From Clostridiaceae bacterium 14S0207 (GTDB lineage Bacteria > Bacillota > Clostridia > Clostridiales > Clostridiaceae): a stretch of 64,000 nucleotides of DNA. The first letter of the stretch is position 1; each line of letters opens with the position of its first letter. Below, in pieces: positions 18,670 to 28,001 of the stretch. Below the pieces are notes generated by a model that saw nothing but the letters and a program-made list of their open reading frames with translations, searched no databases and had not been told where the DNA came from. Location: assembly GCA_003288255.1 (NCBI GenBank), contig CP026600.1, forward strand, positions 2,418,001-2,482,000, written 5' to 3'. Made by a program: the position numbers and the translations under genes.

Positions 18670-19188
18670 TTAATAATCAATTTTAACTATTTTATTTAAT
18701 TTCAAACTTTCTTTAACATCAATAATCCTCTGATTACTGGAACCTCTAAATTTCAATCTTGTATCTTTTAGTTCTTTAATAAAGGGTCCATCAACAAGCA
18801 CATCTATATTATAAAGTAACTTTTCCCAAGAAGATTTTTCAATTAAATGTTGCTGTATATATTCGAAAGTATAGCCTGTATAACACCATATATTTAAATT
18901 AAGCTTTTTTAATTTTAAAGCAAATTCCGCAAAGTTTTCACTTTGTTCAAATGGGTCTCCCCCACTAAAAGTTATTCCAGTAATTATAGGATTTTCTTCT
19001 ACATCTTTAACTAATTCTATAATATCGAATAATTCTCCTCCAGTAAAACTATGTGTATGCTTATTAAAACAGCCTTCACAATTATGCGTGCACCCTTGAG
19101 AAAAAAACACTCTTCTCATTCCTGGTCCATTAACCAAACTTTCATATATGATTCCAGAAAGTCTTATTATACCTTCTTGTTTTTTCAT
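18670..19188 (-). CDS. nrdG: Anaerobic ribonucleotide reductase activating enzyme NrdG
   Basis: This radical-SAM protein of 172 aa starts at ATG 19188, which is well spaced from AAGGTGATG; GTG at 19200 is a less likely start. The iron-sulphur cluster motif CTHNCEGCFN (CX3CX2C) lies near residue 34 and the SAM-binding TFSGGDPFEQ near 75. It generates the glycyl radical on NrdD. It sits immediately after nrdD with a tight junction, forming one operon for deoxynucleotide synthesis without oxygen. Confidence 0.93.
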   Translation of the reverse strand: MKKQEGIIRLSGIIYESLVNGPGMRRVFFSQGCTHNCEGCFNKHTHSFTGGELFDIIELVKDVEENPIITGITFSGGDPFEQSENFAEFALKLKKLNLNIWCYTGYTFEYIQQHLIEKSSWEKLLYNIDVLVDGPFIKELKDTRLKFRGSSNQRIIDVKESLKLNKIVKIDY

Positions 19189-19201
19189 AATACTCATCAC
19201 C

Positions 19202-21322
19202 TTAACTTACATAGTCAGTATAACCACTTTTATGACTTTCATGAGTTACTCTATCTTTTCTTTCATGGTATTTTCCTGGGCCAAATCTTTCATCTAAGCT
19301 TAAATATCCTGTTACCCTAGAAATTCCTTGTATATTTTTACCATTACATACTGGGCAAGACTCTTCTCCACTTTGAAGATATGTTCCACATTCTCTGCAA
19401 TATCTTATATGAAAATTAATTCCTAAATAACTTATATTTGTTCTCTTATACGCATAGTCTAGTATACTTTTGATAGTTTCTCCTGTTGGACAATCATCTA
19501 CCTCTAAATATGTTATATGTCCACCATTACATAAATTATGATATGGGGCTTCTATATCAATCTTTTCCTTAATAGATATTGGATGTCCAACTGGTACATG
19601 ATAACTATTAGTATAATAATCCTTATCTGTAACTCCCTTAATTTTTCCGAATATCTTTTGATCTTGCAGTATAAATCTTCCACTTAATCCCTCAGCTGGA
19701 GTTGCATATGTACTCCAATTTAATGAAGTTTGTTTTATAAGCTTATCTGTATAATTTCTAATAAAAGTTATTATTTTTATTCCTAATTCTTTTGCTTCTT
19801 TAGTTTCTCCATGATGATGTCCTGTAAGGGCAATTAATGTTTCTGCAAGTCCTATAAAGCCAATAGCCCATGAACCTTGTTTTAAAATTGGTTCTATAGA
19901 ATCCTCTGGTCCTAAATCTTCACAACCTTTCATTAGTCCTTGTCCTGCAACAAATGGTAGGTCCTTAACTTTAAGTTTCTTTAATATCTCATACCTATGA
20001 AGTAGAGACTCTTTTGCTAATTCTAATCTATTCTCTAAAAGTTCAAAGAACTTATTCTCATTATTTTTCGCCATTAATCCTAATCTTGGAAGATTAATTG
20101 TTGTTGGTGCAATATTTCCTCTTCCTTTTGTACCCGGTTCACCATTGCAATTACTGCATACATAAGTTCTGCAACCCATGGTAGCTGGCATTACACCTTG
20201 ATCATAATATTTTTTATTAAAATCTGCATCTATATTCATAAATGTAGGATTCATTCTCTTACTAGCAACATCACAAGCAAGTTTATATAGATAGAAGTAA
20301 GGATCTCCCTCTTCTCTATTAACCCCTTCTTTTACCCTAAAAATAATATTAGGAAAAATAGGTTGTTCTCCCTTGCCTAATCCCTTTTCATATTCTAATA
20401 AAAACAATTCACAGACTAACGCTGCATCTTCTGAATGTGGTATTCCTAAATTAATAGAACTAAATGGAACCTGTGAACCTGCCCTTGAATGCATAGTGTT
20501 TAAATTATATACAATTCCCTGCATTGCTTGACTTATAGTTTTTCTAAGTTTTTTATTTAATAACTGTTTAAGTTGTTCCCCTTGAATTCCATACTCTTCA
20601 AGTTCTTTTTTTATTTCTTGTCTAGTAGGATCTACAAATACTGCCATATCATTATCGAAATCTGGATGGGACTGTCCACCAAACATATCATTTTGGGTAG
20701 ACTGTAAAAGAATACATGAAAGTTCAGCTGCTGACTCTATTCTCTTCGGTCTATTAATCGTTCCATAGCCAGTATTAAACCCTCTTTCCAAAATTTCTTT
20801 AGTTGGAATGTGTAGACAGTTAACTGTAAGATTATACGAATCTAAATCATGATAATATAAATCTCCGTTTTCATGCAATTTAGCCATTTTTTTAGGCATC
20901 ATAGCTAAGTTATGCCACTTATTAGACTCGGAAGCTATTCTAAGAAGCTTAGAACTAAAATTATTTCCAACATTAGCGTTATCTCTATCTGTTTCTACCC
21001 CAATCTTATCAATTGCTTTCATAAGATCAGATTTTATTTCTCTTATTCTATTTCTTTCTCTTCTATAATTAGAGTATGCTACTCCTATTTCTCTATGTCC
21101 ATTACTTAAAAGCATGTCTTCAACTTCATTTTGAATATCTTCAACACTTAATTCTTCTCTCTCTAAAGCTTCTAACTTCTTTAAAGCTCTCTCCTTCAGT
21201 TTATTTATTTCCTCTTCACCGATTATGTACCCAATTTCATCCGCTGCACCTTTGATTGCCTTAAAGACTTTGGAGGAATCAAATCGAACTCTTCGTCCAT
21301 CACGCTTTACAACATATAGCAT
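19202..21322 (-). CDS. nrdD: Anaerobic ribonucleoside-triphosphate reductase NrdD
   Basis: The 706-aa class III reductase reduces ribonucleoside triphosphates. An N-terminal ATP-cone (residues 1-90, VVKRDGRRVRFDSSKVFKAI) gives allosteric control. The catalytic barrel contains GCRTYVCSNCNGEPG. The C-terminus carries the zinc ribbon CRECGTYL...CPVCNG and the glycyl-radical site RVTGYLSLDERFG near residue 680. Length is normal. ATG follows GGAGGC. A TTGATT-N17-TATAAT promoter lies upstream. Confidence 0.95.
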   Translation of the reverse strand: MLYVVKRDGRRVRFDSSKVFKAIKGAADEIGYIIGEEEINKLKERALKKLEALEREELSVEDIQNEVEDMLLSNGHREIGVAYSNYRRERNRIREIKSDLMKAIDKIGVETDRDNANVGNNFSSKLLRIASESNKWHNLAMMPKKMAKLHENGDLYYHDLDSYNLTVNCLHIPTKEILERGFNTGYGTINRPKRIESAAELSCILLQSTQNDMFGGQSHPDFDNDMAVFVDPTRQEIKKELEEYGIQGEQLKQLLNKKLRKTISQAMQGIVYNLNTMHSRAGSQVPFSSINLGIPHSEDAALVCELFLLEYEKGLGKGEQPIFPNIIFRVKEGVNREEGDPYFYLYKLACDVASKRMNPTFMNIDADFNKKYYDQGVMPATMGCRTYVCSNCNGEPGTKGRGNIAPTTINLPRLGLMAKNNENKFFELLENRLELAKESLLHRYEILKKLKVKDLPFVAGQGLMKGCEDLGPEDSIEPILKQGSWAIGFIGLAETLIALTGHHHGETKEAKELGIKIITFIRNYTDKLIKQTSLNWSTYATPAEGLSGRFILQDQKIFGKIKGVTDKDYYTNSYHVPVGHPISIKEKIDIEAPYHNLCNGGHITYLEVDDCPTGETIKSILDYAYKRTNISYLGINFHIRYCRECGTYLQSGEESCPVCNGKNIQGISRVTGYLSLDERFGPGKYHERKDRVTHESHKSGYTDYVS

Positions 21323-21340
21323 ATTTTTTAGCCTCCTTAT

Positions 21341-21352
21341 ACAATATATTGT
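21341..21352 (-). promoter_or_regulatory. Candidate NrdR-box-like palindrome upstream of nrdD
   Basis: ACAATATATTGT is a perfect 12-base palindrome lying between the predicted transcription start and the nrdD ribosome site. It resembles the core of NrdR boxes (acaCwAtATaTwGtgt), but I see no second copy at the usual spacing, and palindromes of A and T are common here. Confidence 0.3.
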
Positions 21353-21368
21353 TTGCCATACTCGGATT

Positions 21369-21397
21369 ATTATACTATTTTAATCTCTTATAATCAA
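21369..21397 (-). promoter_or_regulatory. Promoter for nrdDG
   Basis: On the minus strand TTGATT (21392-21397) and TATAAT (21369-21374) are 17 bases apart, about 45 bases before the nrdD start. The rest of the divergent region up to 21600 holds no gene. Confidence 0.7.
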
Positions 21398-21630
21398 TTT
21401 TAATTTAATCTTTAAATCCTACACTACGTTTAATTTTAATAAATTTTCTCTTGTTTTATTCTGTTTTTATTCATGTAATGTATTTTATTATGGTAAATTA
21501 TGCATACATAGGCATTTAGCCTACTTTCACTTTTTTTACCTAAAATTCAAAAAAATCTTTAAAAATTTTTTTAATTATTTTTTATTTTTTGTGTACGCAT
21601 ATTGATTTTAATTCCATATAATGATAGTAT

Positions 21631-21668
21631 AATATAAACATATGAATATATGATCATATGTTTATATT
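21631..21668 (+). promoter_or_regulatory. Operator of the metal-responsive repressor, overlapping its promoter
   Basis: A perfect inverted repeat has 15-base arms (21631-21645 and 21654-21668) and an 8-base spacer. A TATAAT hexamer at 21628-21633 overlaps the left arm, so a bound ArsR-type dimer would block transcription. Size and symmetry fit CadC/SmtB operators. Confidence 0.75.
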
Positions 21669-21691
21669 ATACTTATAAAGGAGATGACTTA

Positions 21692-22069
21692 ATGAAAAAA
21701 AGTAATACCTCTAACTCAAATATAGATTTTTGTGAATGTAAAACTCTTCATCAAGATATAATAAATAAAGTTAATACTGAAATGTTAGATGAAGATACTC
21801 TACAAGATGTTTCAGATTTATTTAAAGTCTTTTCTGACTCTACAAGAATAAAAATAATTTTTGCACTATTTAAATCTGAAATGTGTGTTTGTGATATAGC
21901 GGCTTTACTTCAAATGAATCAGTCTGCTATTTCTCACCAATTAAGAGTTTTAAAACAATCCAGACTTGTTAAATACAGAAAAGAAGGAAAATCGGTTTAT
22001 TATTCTCTTGATGATGATCACATAAAACAAATATTTCATATGGCCTTAGATCATATAAATGAAATTTAG
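21692..22069 (+). CDS. cadC: CadC-type ArsR-family metal-sensing repressor
   Basis: The 125-aa protein starts at ATG 21692 after AAAGGAG. It has an N-terminal cysteine pair (FCECKTLH) and the metal-binding motif ELCVCDIA-like EMCVCDIAALL in the winged-helix domain. The recognition helix is QSAISHQLRVL and the C-terminus is histidine-containing (DDDHIKQIFHMALDH). This ligand set is that of CadC, which releases its operator on binding Cd, Pb or Zn. It lies 19 bases upstream of the metal-exporting ATPase and should repress both genes. Confidence 0.88.
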   Translation: MKKSNTSNSNIDFCECKTLHQDIINKVNTEMLDEDTLQDVSDLFKVFSDSTRIKIIFALFKSEMCVCDIAALLQMNQSAISHQLRVLKQSRLVKYRKEGKSVYYSLDDDHIKQIFHMALDHINEI

Positions 22070-22088
22070 TTAATTATGAGGTGATATA

Positions 22089-24458
22089 ATGAATAAAGAA
22101 AATATTCTAATATTAAAAGGTTTGGATTGTCCAAACTGTGCAGCTAAAATTGAATCTAAAATAAAAAATTTAGCCAATATCCAAAAATGTACTTTGAATT
22201 TTTCAACTTTAACACTTTCTTATATACTAAAGGATGAATCTATAAAAGAAGAAACGTATGCAGAAATTAAATCTATAATTCATAAATTAGAACCTGATGT
22301 AGAAATTATGTCAAAGAATAAACCATGTAGCTCTACTGCTACAGTAGAGCTTATCTTAGAAGGACTTCATTGTGCCAATTGTGCTGCTAAGATTGAAAAT
22401 AAGGTTAATGAACTTCCTAATGTTCATAAAGCTATTTTTAATTTTTCCACTTCAATTTTAACTCTTGAGATAAATAATAAGACTTCTAAAAATGATATTT
22501 TTACTGAAGTTAAAAACATTGTTAATAAAACTGAACCTGATGTAGTTGTAAAATTTAAGAAATCAAATAACTCATCAAATAAATCAAATACTGAGCAAGA
22601 ATCTCCATTATCTTTAATAAACAAAAAAGATTTTATTAGAATTGGTATTGGTACTATATTATTTTTAGTTGCTCTTATAGGTAAATTTACCTTTTATACA
22701 GAATTAACTCTTTTTATAATAAGTTATTTAAGTATAGGTGGAAAAGTCTTAATTAAAGCTTTAAAGAACTTTAAAACTGGGGAAATTTTTGATGAAAACT
22801 TTTTAATGGTTATAGCAACTTTAGGTGCTTTCGCTATTAAAGAATTTCCTGAAGCTGTGGCTGTTATGCTATTTTACGAAGTTGGCGAAACTTTCCAAAA
22901 TATAGCCGTTAATCGTTCAAGAAAATCAATTGCTGACTTAATGGATATAAAACCTGATAAGGCTAACTTAAAAGTTGGTGACTCTATAGAAGAAGTATCT
23001 CCTGACGATGTTTCTATAAATGATATTATACTTGTTAAACCTTTTGAAAAAGTACCACTTGATGGTATAGTAATCGAAGGTGAATCCTCTGTTGATACTT
23101 CTGCCTTAACAGGAGAATCTTTACCAAGAAATATAAAAGTTAAAGATGAAGTGTTAAGTGGATTTATCAACCAAAATGGAATGCTTTATGTAAAGGTTAC
23201 AAAATCATTTTCACAATCTACAGTTTCTAAAATTTTAGATTTAGTTCAAAATGCAGGCTCAAAAAAAGCCGAAGCTGAAAAATTTATTACTAAATTTGCA
23301 AAGGTATATACTCCTTTAGTAGTTATTTGCGCTATTGCACTTACATTTATACCTCCAATGTTTATAAAAGATTCAGTTCTATCAGACTGGGTTAGAAGAT
23401 CTCTTATATTCCTTGTAGTCTCTTGTCCTTGTGCATTAGTAATTTCTATACCACTTGGTTTCTTTGGTGGAATCGGTGCTGCATCTAAAAAAGGTGTCTT
23501 AATAAAAGGTAGTAATTATTTAGAAGCTCTAAACTCTTTAGATACTATTGTATTTGACAAAACTGGTACACTAACTAAAGGTATTTTTGAAGTTACAGAA
23601 TTAAATACTACAAATTCGGCTTCGGAAGAAGAATTATTAAGATATGCAGCAATTTGTGAAAGTTATTCCTCTCATCCTATAGCTAAGTCTATAATTTCTG
23701 CATATAACAATCCAATAGATAAAAACATGCTAAAAAATTATGAAGAAATAGCTGGACATGGCACAAAAGTAGATTTTGAGAAAAACACAATTTTAGTAGG
23801 AAACTCTAAATTAATGGATAAATTTGAAATTCCTTTTAAAAAATGCGAAAGTACAGGAACTATAGTATATATTGCAGTAAATAATCAATTTATAGGTAAT
23901 ATTGTTATTTCCGATAAAATTAAGCAAGATTCTGTAGAAGCTATTAATAAATTAAAATCTATTGGAATAAATAATATAATTATGTTAACTGGTGATAATA
24001 AAATTACAGCTGAAAAAGTAGCAAAGGAATTAAAATTAAATACATTCTATTCAGAACTGTTACCACAAGAAAAGGTAAAAATATTTGAAGAAATTTTACA
24101 AGATAAAAAAGGTAAGTCTAAAGTAGCTTTTGTTGGCGATGGAATAAACGATGCACCTGTTTTGGCTAGAGCTGACATTGGTATAGCAATGGGTGGTCTT
24201 GGTTCTGATGCAGCAATAGAAGCCGCTGATATGGTTATAATGAACGATGAGCCTTCAAGAATATTTGACGCTCTTAAAATATCTAAATTTACCCGTAAAA
24301 TTGTTACACAAAATATAATTTTAGCTCTTGGAATAAAACTATTAGTTCTTATATTAGCAGCATTTGGTCTTGCTAACATGTGGGAAGCCGTTTTTGCAGA
24401 TGTAGGTGTAGCGTTATTAGCTATACTAAATTCTATGAGAATTTTAAAACTAAAATAA
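22089..24458 (+). CDS. cadA: Cd/Zn/Pb-exporting P1B-type ATPase
   Basis: The 789-aa pump has two N-terminal heavy-metal-binding domains (GLDCPNCAAKIE near residue 10 and GLHCANCAAKIEN near 92) and about eight membrane helices. The metal-path motif SCPCALVIS lies in helix 6. Further motifs are the phosphatase motif TGES, the phosphorylation site DKTGTLTKG, a histidine-proline SSHPIA and the hinge GDGINDAPVLA. CPC with the ELP-less N domain and the CadC neighbour indicates divalent-metal export, not copper. The duplicated N-terminal domain makes it longer than the staphylococcal enzyme. Confidence 0.94.
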   Translation: MNKENILILKGLDCPNCAAKIESKIKNLANIQKCTLNFSTLTLSYILKDESIKEETYAEIKSIIHKLEPDVEIMSKNKPCSSTATVELILEGLHCANCAAKIENKVNELPNVHKAIFNFSTSILTLEINNKTSKNDIFTEVKNIVNKTEPDVVVKFKKSNNSSNKSNTEQESPLSLINKKDFIRIGIGTILFLVALIGKFTFYTELTLFIISYLSIGGKVLIKALKNFKTGEIFDENFLMVIATLGAFAIKEFPEAVAVMLFYEVGETFQNIAVNRSRKSIADLMDIKPDKANLKVGDSIEEVSPDDVSINDIILVKPFEKVPLDGIVIEGESSVDTSALTGESLPRNIKVKDEVLSGFINQNGMLYVKVTKSFSQSTVSKILDLVQNAGSKKAEAEKFITKFAKVYTPLVVICAIALTFIPPMFIKDSVLSDWVRRSLIFLVVSCPCALVISIPLGFFGGIGAASKKGVLIKGSNYLEALNSLDTIVFDKTGTLTKGIFEVTELNTTNSASEEELLRYAAICESYSSHPIAKSIISAYNNPIDKNMLKNYEEIAGHGTKVDFEKNTILVGNSKLMDKFEIPFKKCESTGTIVYIAVNNQFIGNIVISDKIKQDSVEAINKLKSIGINNIIMLTGDNKITAEKVAKELKLNTFYSELLPQEKVKIFEEILQDKKGKSKVAFVGDGINDAPVLARADIGIAMGGLGSDAAIEAADMVIMNDEPSRIFDALKISKFTRKIVTQNIILALGIKLLVLILAAFGLANMWEAVFADVGVALLAILNSMRILKLK

Positions 24459-24544
24459 TTATATGTGTTGTAAATTATTACAATATAAACTATAATATAT
24501 GTTATATATGTAGTATTTAACAAAGATTTTTAATATTAAACTTT

Positions 24545-24620
24545 TTGTGCTAGGGGTGTCAATTAGACTGAGAAATACCCTTGAACCTGATCTGGTTAGT
24601 CCCAGCGTAGGAAAGCATAA
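24545..24620 (+). promoter_or_regulatory. TPP riboswitch (THI box)
   Basis: The conserved blocks appear in order: AGGGGTG, then ACTGAGAAATACCC, then CTTGAACCTGATCTGG, then AGCGTAGGAAAGC. This is the thiamine-pyrophosphate aptamer. It precedes thiT by about 90 bases. The region 24459-24544 before it carries only AT-rich sequence and presumably the promoter. Confidence 0.96.
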
Positions 24621-24677
24621 TATTTTATATTTATATTATATGTATAATTATATGTATATTATATGAGTATTTCTTAT

Positions 24678-24704
24678 GCCTCCTGCACATTATTTTAGGG
24701 AGGT
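24678..24704 (+). promoter_or_regulatory. Ribosome-site-sequestering hairpin of the TPP riboswitch
   Basis: GCCTCC at 24678-24683 can pair with GGAGGT at 24699-24704, which contains the thiT ribosome site. This is a simple expression platform: TPP binding would favour the closed hairpin and stop translation. The T run behind it could also make it a terminator. Confidence 0.6.
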
Positions 24705-24711
24705 TTTTTAT

Positions 24712-25368
24712 ATGCCAAAAGATTTATTTTCTATTCCAAACATATTATCTGTTTTAATTGTTCTAGTACTTTTACTTTTATTTATTAGAATAAAAAAAGT
24801 AAAATTAACTACCTCTTCAATGGTAACTATTGGACTTACCATTGCTATAGCTACAGTGCTAGGTCAATTTAAATTATTTAAAATGCCCCAAGGTGGAAGT
24901 GTTACACCTGGTAGTTTAATTCCAATTCTTTTATTGTCTTTTATCTATGGACCTGAAATTGGAATGTTAGGAGGTTTTATTTTAGGTATACTAAATTTAT
25001 TTTTAGGAGGATATGTTGTACATCCTATTCAATTATTATTAGACTATCCACTAGCCTTTATGATGATTGGTATAGGCGGATTTATTAAACCTAATTATAG
25101 TAAAGATACTCCCATACAATCTCGTATAAAAATAAGCTTAGGTATATTAATAGCTATTTTAGGTAGATTATTATGTCATTTCTTATCCGGTATAATTTTC
25201 TTCTCTGAATACGCTAAAGGACAAAATCCATATATTTATTCATTAGTTTATAACATTTCATTTTTAAGCATAGAATTTATTATTTCCTGCATTATAATTA
25301 ATCTATTACCAATTAAAAATTTAATTAGTAATTTTAATTCAGTAAATAAAAATAAAGCTAGAATTTAA
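24712..25368 (+). CDS. thiT: ECF-type thiamine transporter substrate-binding subunit ThiT
   Basis: The 218-aa membrane protein has six predicted helices and the S-component signature MPQGGSVTPGSLIPILLLS (near residue 60), the ThiT/YuaJ loop that contacts thiamine. ATG 24712 is preceded by GGGAGG at 24698-24703; an upstream in-frame start lies in the leader. The energy-coupling EcfAA'T module is not in the window and is normally shared by several S components. The upstream TPP riboswitch confirms the vitamin. Confidence 0.92.
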   Translation: MPKDLFSIPNILSVLIVLVLLLLFIRIKKVKLTTSSMVTIGLTIAIATVLGQFKLFKMPQGGSVTPGSLIPILLLSFIYGPEIGMLGGFILGILNLFLGGYVVHPIQLLLDYPLAFMMIGIGGFIKPNYSKDTPIQSRIKISLGILIAILGRLLCHFLSGIIFFSEYAKGQNPYIYSLVYNISFLSIEFIISCIIINLLPIKNLISNFNSVNKNKARI

Positions 25369-25370
25369 AT

Positions 25371-25417
25371 ATAAAAGGGGCTGTCGCACTATTTTTTAGT
25401 GCGACAGCCCCTTTTAT
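25371..25417. terminator. Strong bidirectional terminator
   Basis: Perfect 21-base arms (25371-25391 and 25397-25417) with a GC-rich core and a T5 loop. It separates the convergent thiT and Mrp-type ATPase genes. Confidence 0.92.
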
Positions 25418-25432
25418 ATTTAATCTAATTTA

Positions 25433-26290
25433 CTATTTATTCATTGAATATTGAAGTTTAAAATTTTTAAGAAACATATTATAATCTTCTTCTTCATTTA
25501 TAAATTTCTCTATAGTTCTCTTTTCCATATTCTCTACTAAGTCTTTATTTATAGGCATTTCAGCAAGCAATGGTAGCCCCAATTCCTTAGCTCCTTCTTC
25601 TGCTGATTTATTAGAAAATACTTTAATTTTCTCACCACATTTACATTTAACATAACTCATATTTTCTACAACACCAAATACATTAATATCTAATTTTTTT
25701 GCCATTCTAATAACTTTAGTTACAATCATTGATACCATATCTTGAGGAGTTGAAACAACGATAACACCATTTAAAGGCAAACTTTGCATTACTGTTAATG
25801 CTACATCTCCTGTACCAGGTGGCATATCAATTAAAAGATAATCCAATTCCCCCCAAACAGTATCTGTAAACATCTGATTTAAAACTCCATTGATAACAGG
25901 TCCTCTCCAAATAACAGGATCTTCTTCATTCTCTGTAAGAAGATTTAAGGAATTAACCTTAATTCCTCCTTCAGTTTCTACTGGAATAAATTTAAAAGAA
26001 TCTTCTTCTCCTATTGCTTCAATAGAAGACCTTTTATTGTTAATTCCAAAAAATCTCGGCATAGATGGGCCTGTAATATCTGCATCCAAAACTCCTACAC
26101 TGTACCCTTCATTTTTAAGCTTAGTAGCTAATATTCCTGTAACTGTAGATTTACCAACTCCTCCTTTACCACTAATTATACCTATAACATTTTTAATGTT
26201 CCCAAACTTAGGCATTATAAAATTACAACCTTTATTTTCACTTGCCTTTGAACAATTATCTTTATTTTTGCAACCTTCACAACTACTCAT
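25433..26290 (-). CDS. Mrp/ApbC (NBP35-type) iron-sulphur cluster carrier ATPase
   Basis: The 285-aa protein has a cysteine-rich N-terminus (CEGCKNKDNC, about residues 4-13) followed by the deviant Walker A SGKGGVGKSTVTG near residue 39, switch LDADITGPSMP, Walker B YLLIDMPPGTGD and a CPxC-like pair CKCGEK near 215. It binds and transfers Fe-S clusters in the cytoplasm. The N-terminal CX2CX5C cluster resembles NBP35 and is common in clostridial Mrp proteins. ATG follows AGGAGGGG. It is followed on the left by the shared terminator. Confidence 0.92.
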   Translation of the reverse strand: MSSCEGCKNKDNCSKASENKGCNFIMPKFGNIKNVIGIISGKGGVGKSTVTGILATKLKNEGYSVGVLDADITGPSMPRFFGINNKRSSIEAIGEEDSFKFIPVETEGGIKVNSLNLLTENEEDPVIWRGPVINGVLNQMFTDTVWGELDYLLIDMPPGTGDVALTVMQSLPLNGVIVVSTPQDMVSMIVTKVIRMAKKLDINVFGVVENMSYVKCKCGEKIKVFSNKSAEEGAKELGLPLLAEMPINKDLVENMEKRTIEKFINEEEDYNMFLKNFKLQYSMNK

Positions 26291-26316
26291 TATATATCCC
26301 CTCCTAAGTTGTTTTA

Positions 26317-27156
26317 TTAAAACCCTTGTGGTTTCTTTTCTTCAATCTTTATTGTCCAATTCTTATTTTCATAAGTAGACCATATATAATAGGACTTTTT
26401 CTTATTAGTTTTATTATCTATAAATCTAATAATTGACTTATATATCATACTTTTATATCCTTCAGTTTGCACTTGAATTGTAAAATCAGATTTTAAAGTA
26501 TCATCTTTTATTTTAATATTTGAATAATCTTCCTCTAAGTCACTCTTAAATTCCTCAATATCTAAAGATAGTAAAAACTTTTGTACATCAAAATCATCTT
26601 TTATACTGATAGCAAATTCCTTATCTGTTAACTTTGCATTCTCGTCATCTTTAAAAAACTTTTTTATGCATTGTAAAATCGATTCATAATATACATCTTT
26701 AAACTTTCTTGGCTTTCTAATATTTTCAAAGTCACCTAATATATCATTATCTAATCTTGAAGAAACAACATATATATTCTTCCCATCTTCACTATATAAA
26801 TTTCCTCCATCTTGTTTATCTAATCCTGCTATATAGTAAAACTTGCGTATTTTTCCTCCACGTTCATGAACCTCGAATATATAATCTGGATCTAATTTAG
26901 ATTTCACTTTCACCTTTTTTCCAGATGTTAAAATACTGTACGCTTCTTTTATAACCTCTTCATTGGTTACTACAAATCTAAAACCTTTATCTCTATTACT
27001 TTGAATTACTACTTCCTTAATCGTATCAGATTTCATAAATTCAAAATCCTTATTTTTAAGTCCTAACTTAACTTTTAAATTTTCTATTTTATTACATCCT
27101 ATAAAACTAAAACTTATAATCAAAATCAAAAATAAGCTACATATTTTTTTATACAC
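26317..27156 (-). CDS. Uncharacterised lipoprotein
   Basis: The 279-aa product starts at GTG 27156 behind GAGGT and has signal peptide YKKICSLFLILIISFSF with lipobox FIGC. The mature part is lysine- and aspartate-rich with alternating short strands (FRFVVTNEEVIKEAYSIL, YIFEVHERGGKIRKFYYI). It has a repeated layout suggesting two similar halves, and both halves discuss a residue pattern ending in YYI. I recognise no family. It lies between lgt, the gene that makes lipoprotein anchors, and the Mrp ATPase, and may be co-transcribed with both. Confidence 0.7.
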   Translation of the reverse strand: MYKKICSLFLILIISFSFIGCNKIENLKVKLGLKNKDFEFMKSDTIKEVVIQSNRDKGFRFVVTNEEVIKEAYSILTSGKKVKVKSKLDPDYIFEVHERGGKIRKFYYIAGLDKQDGGNLYSEDGKNIYVVSSRLDNDILGDFENIRKPRKFKDVYYESILQCIKKFFKDDENAKLTDKEFAISIKDDFDVQKFLLSLDIEEFKSDLEEDYSNIKIKDDTLKSDFTIQVQTEGYKSMIYKSIIRFIDNKTNKKKSYYIWSTYENKNWTIKIEEKKPQGF

Positions 27157-27169
27157 CTATGCTACCTCG

Positions 27170-27928
27170 CTAATTATTTTTTACTTTTTTAAACTTATGT
27201 ATATTAAACATACATATACCCAAAATCAATGTAAATATAGCAATAAATTGTGATGTAGAAAAATTCCCTACATTTCCTCTAGGATCATTTCTTAAAAACT
27301 CAACTAAAAACCTTCCTATACTGTATAAAATCATATATGACCCGAATACCTTTCCTTCTTTGGGTTTTTTATTAAAATACCAAAACAATAATATTCCTAG
27401 AATAAAATCAAATATAGATGAATAAATTTGAGTTGGATGCAGCCTTATTCCAGAAGGTGCCATGGATCCGTCTGGGAAAACTATTCCTAAATGTGAATGT
27501 GTAGGCGCCCCATAACAACATCCTGCAAGTAAACACCCTATTCTTCCAAATCCTTGTGCAATGGCTACTAATGGTGCAACCATATCAAATACTTTTAACA
27601 CATTCCATTTTTTTCTTAAACAATATATACAAATTGCAAGCGCTCCACCACCTATGGCTCCATAAACAACAAAACCATATCCTATATTAAGTAAAATTTT
27701 AGGATTTTCCTTAACAGTTTTAAATTCAGTAATAATCCATAAAATTTTACCACCTAAAACTCCACTTAATATAGAACATAAAAATAATCCCCATATATCA
27801 TCTTCATTATATCCCATTTTTTTACTTTGTTTATCTAATAATAGTAATGCCACACTTATTCCTATAGCTATCATTAGCCCGTAACTACGTATTTTTATTC
27901 CAAATATTTCAAATAAGGTTATTTTCAT
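27170..27928 (-). CDS. lgt: Prolipoprotein diacylglyceryl transferase
   Basis: The 252-aa membrane enzyme moves diacylglycerol from phosphatidylglycerol to the lipobox cysteine. It shows seven hydrophobic segments, IRSYGLMIAIG near the N-terminus, the signature GRIGCLLAGCCYG and HPTQIYSS (family H and Y), and a C-terminal IGRFLVEFLRND. ATG at 27928 follows GGAGGTCTAT. The lipoprotein gene follows after 13 bases. Confidence 0.95.
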   Translation of the reverse strand: MKITLFEIFGIKIRSYGLMIAIGISVALLLLDKQSKKMGYNEDDIWGLFLCSILSGVLGGKILWIITEFKTVKENPKILLNIGYGFVVYGAIGGGALAICIYCLRKKWNVLKVFDMVAPLVAIAQGFGRIGCLLAGCCYGAPTHSHLGIVFPDGSMAPSGIRLHPTQIYSSIFDFILGILLFWYFNKKPKEGKVFGSYMILYSIGRFLVEFLRNDPRGNVGNFSTSQFIAIFTLILGICMFNIHKFKKVKNN

Positions 27929-27950
27929 ATAGACCTCCATTTAAACAAAT

Positions 27951-27972
27951 AAGGGAAGCCAAGGCTCCCCTA
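27951..27972 (-). terminator. Terminator after the first autolysin gene
   Basis: GGGAAGCC and GGCTCCCC pair around a 2-base loop and are followed on the minus strand by a T-rich stretch. It lies between the hydrolase gene and lgt. Confidence 0.6.
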
Positions 27973-28001
27973 ATTTTGACTTTATTTAATTATAATACTA
28001 C

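Noticed and set aside
24047-24523. 158-codon minus-strand frame
   Set aside because: It lies antisense to the cadA phosphorylation and hinge region, whose motifs are unmistakable.
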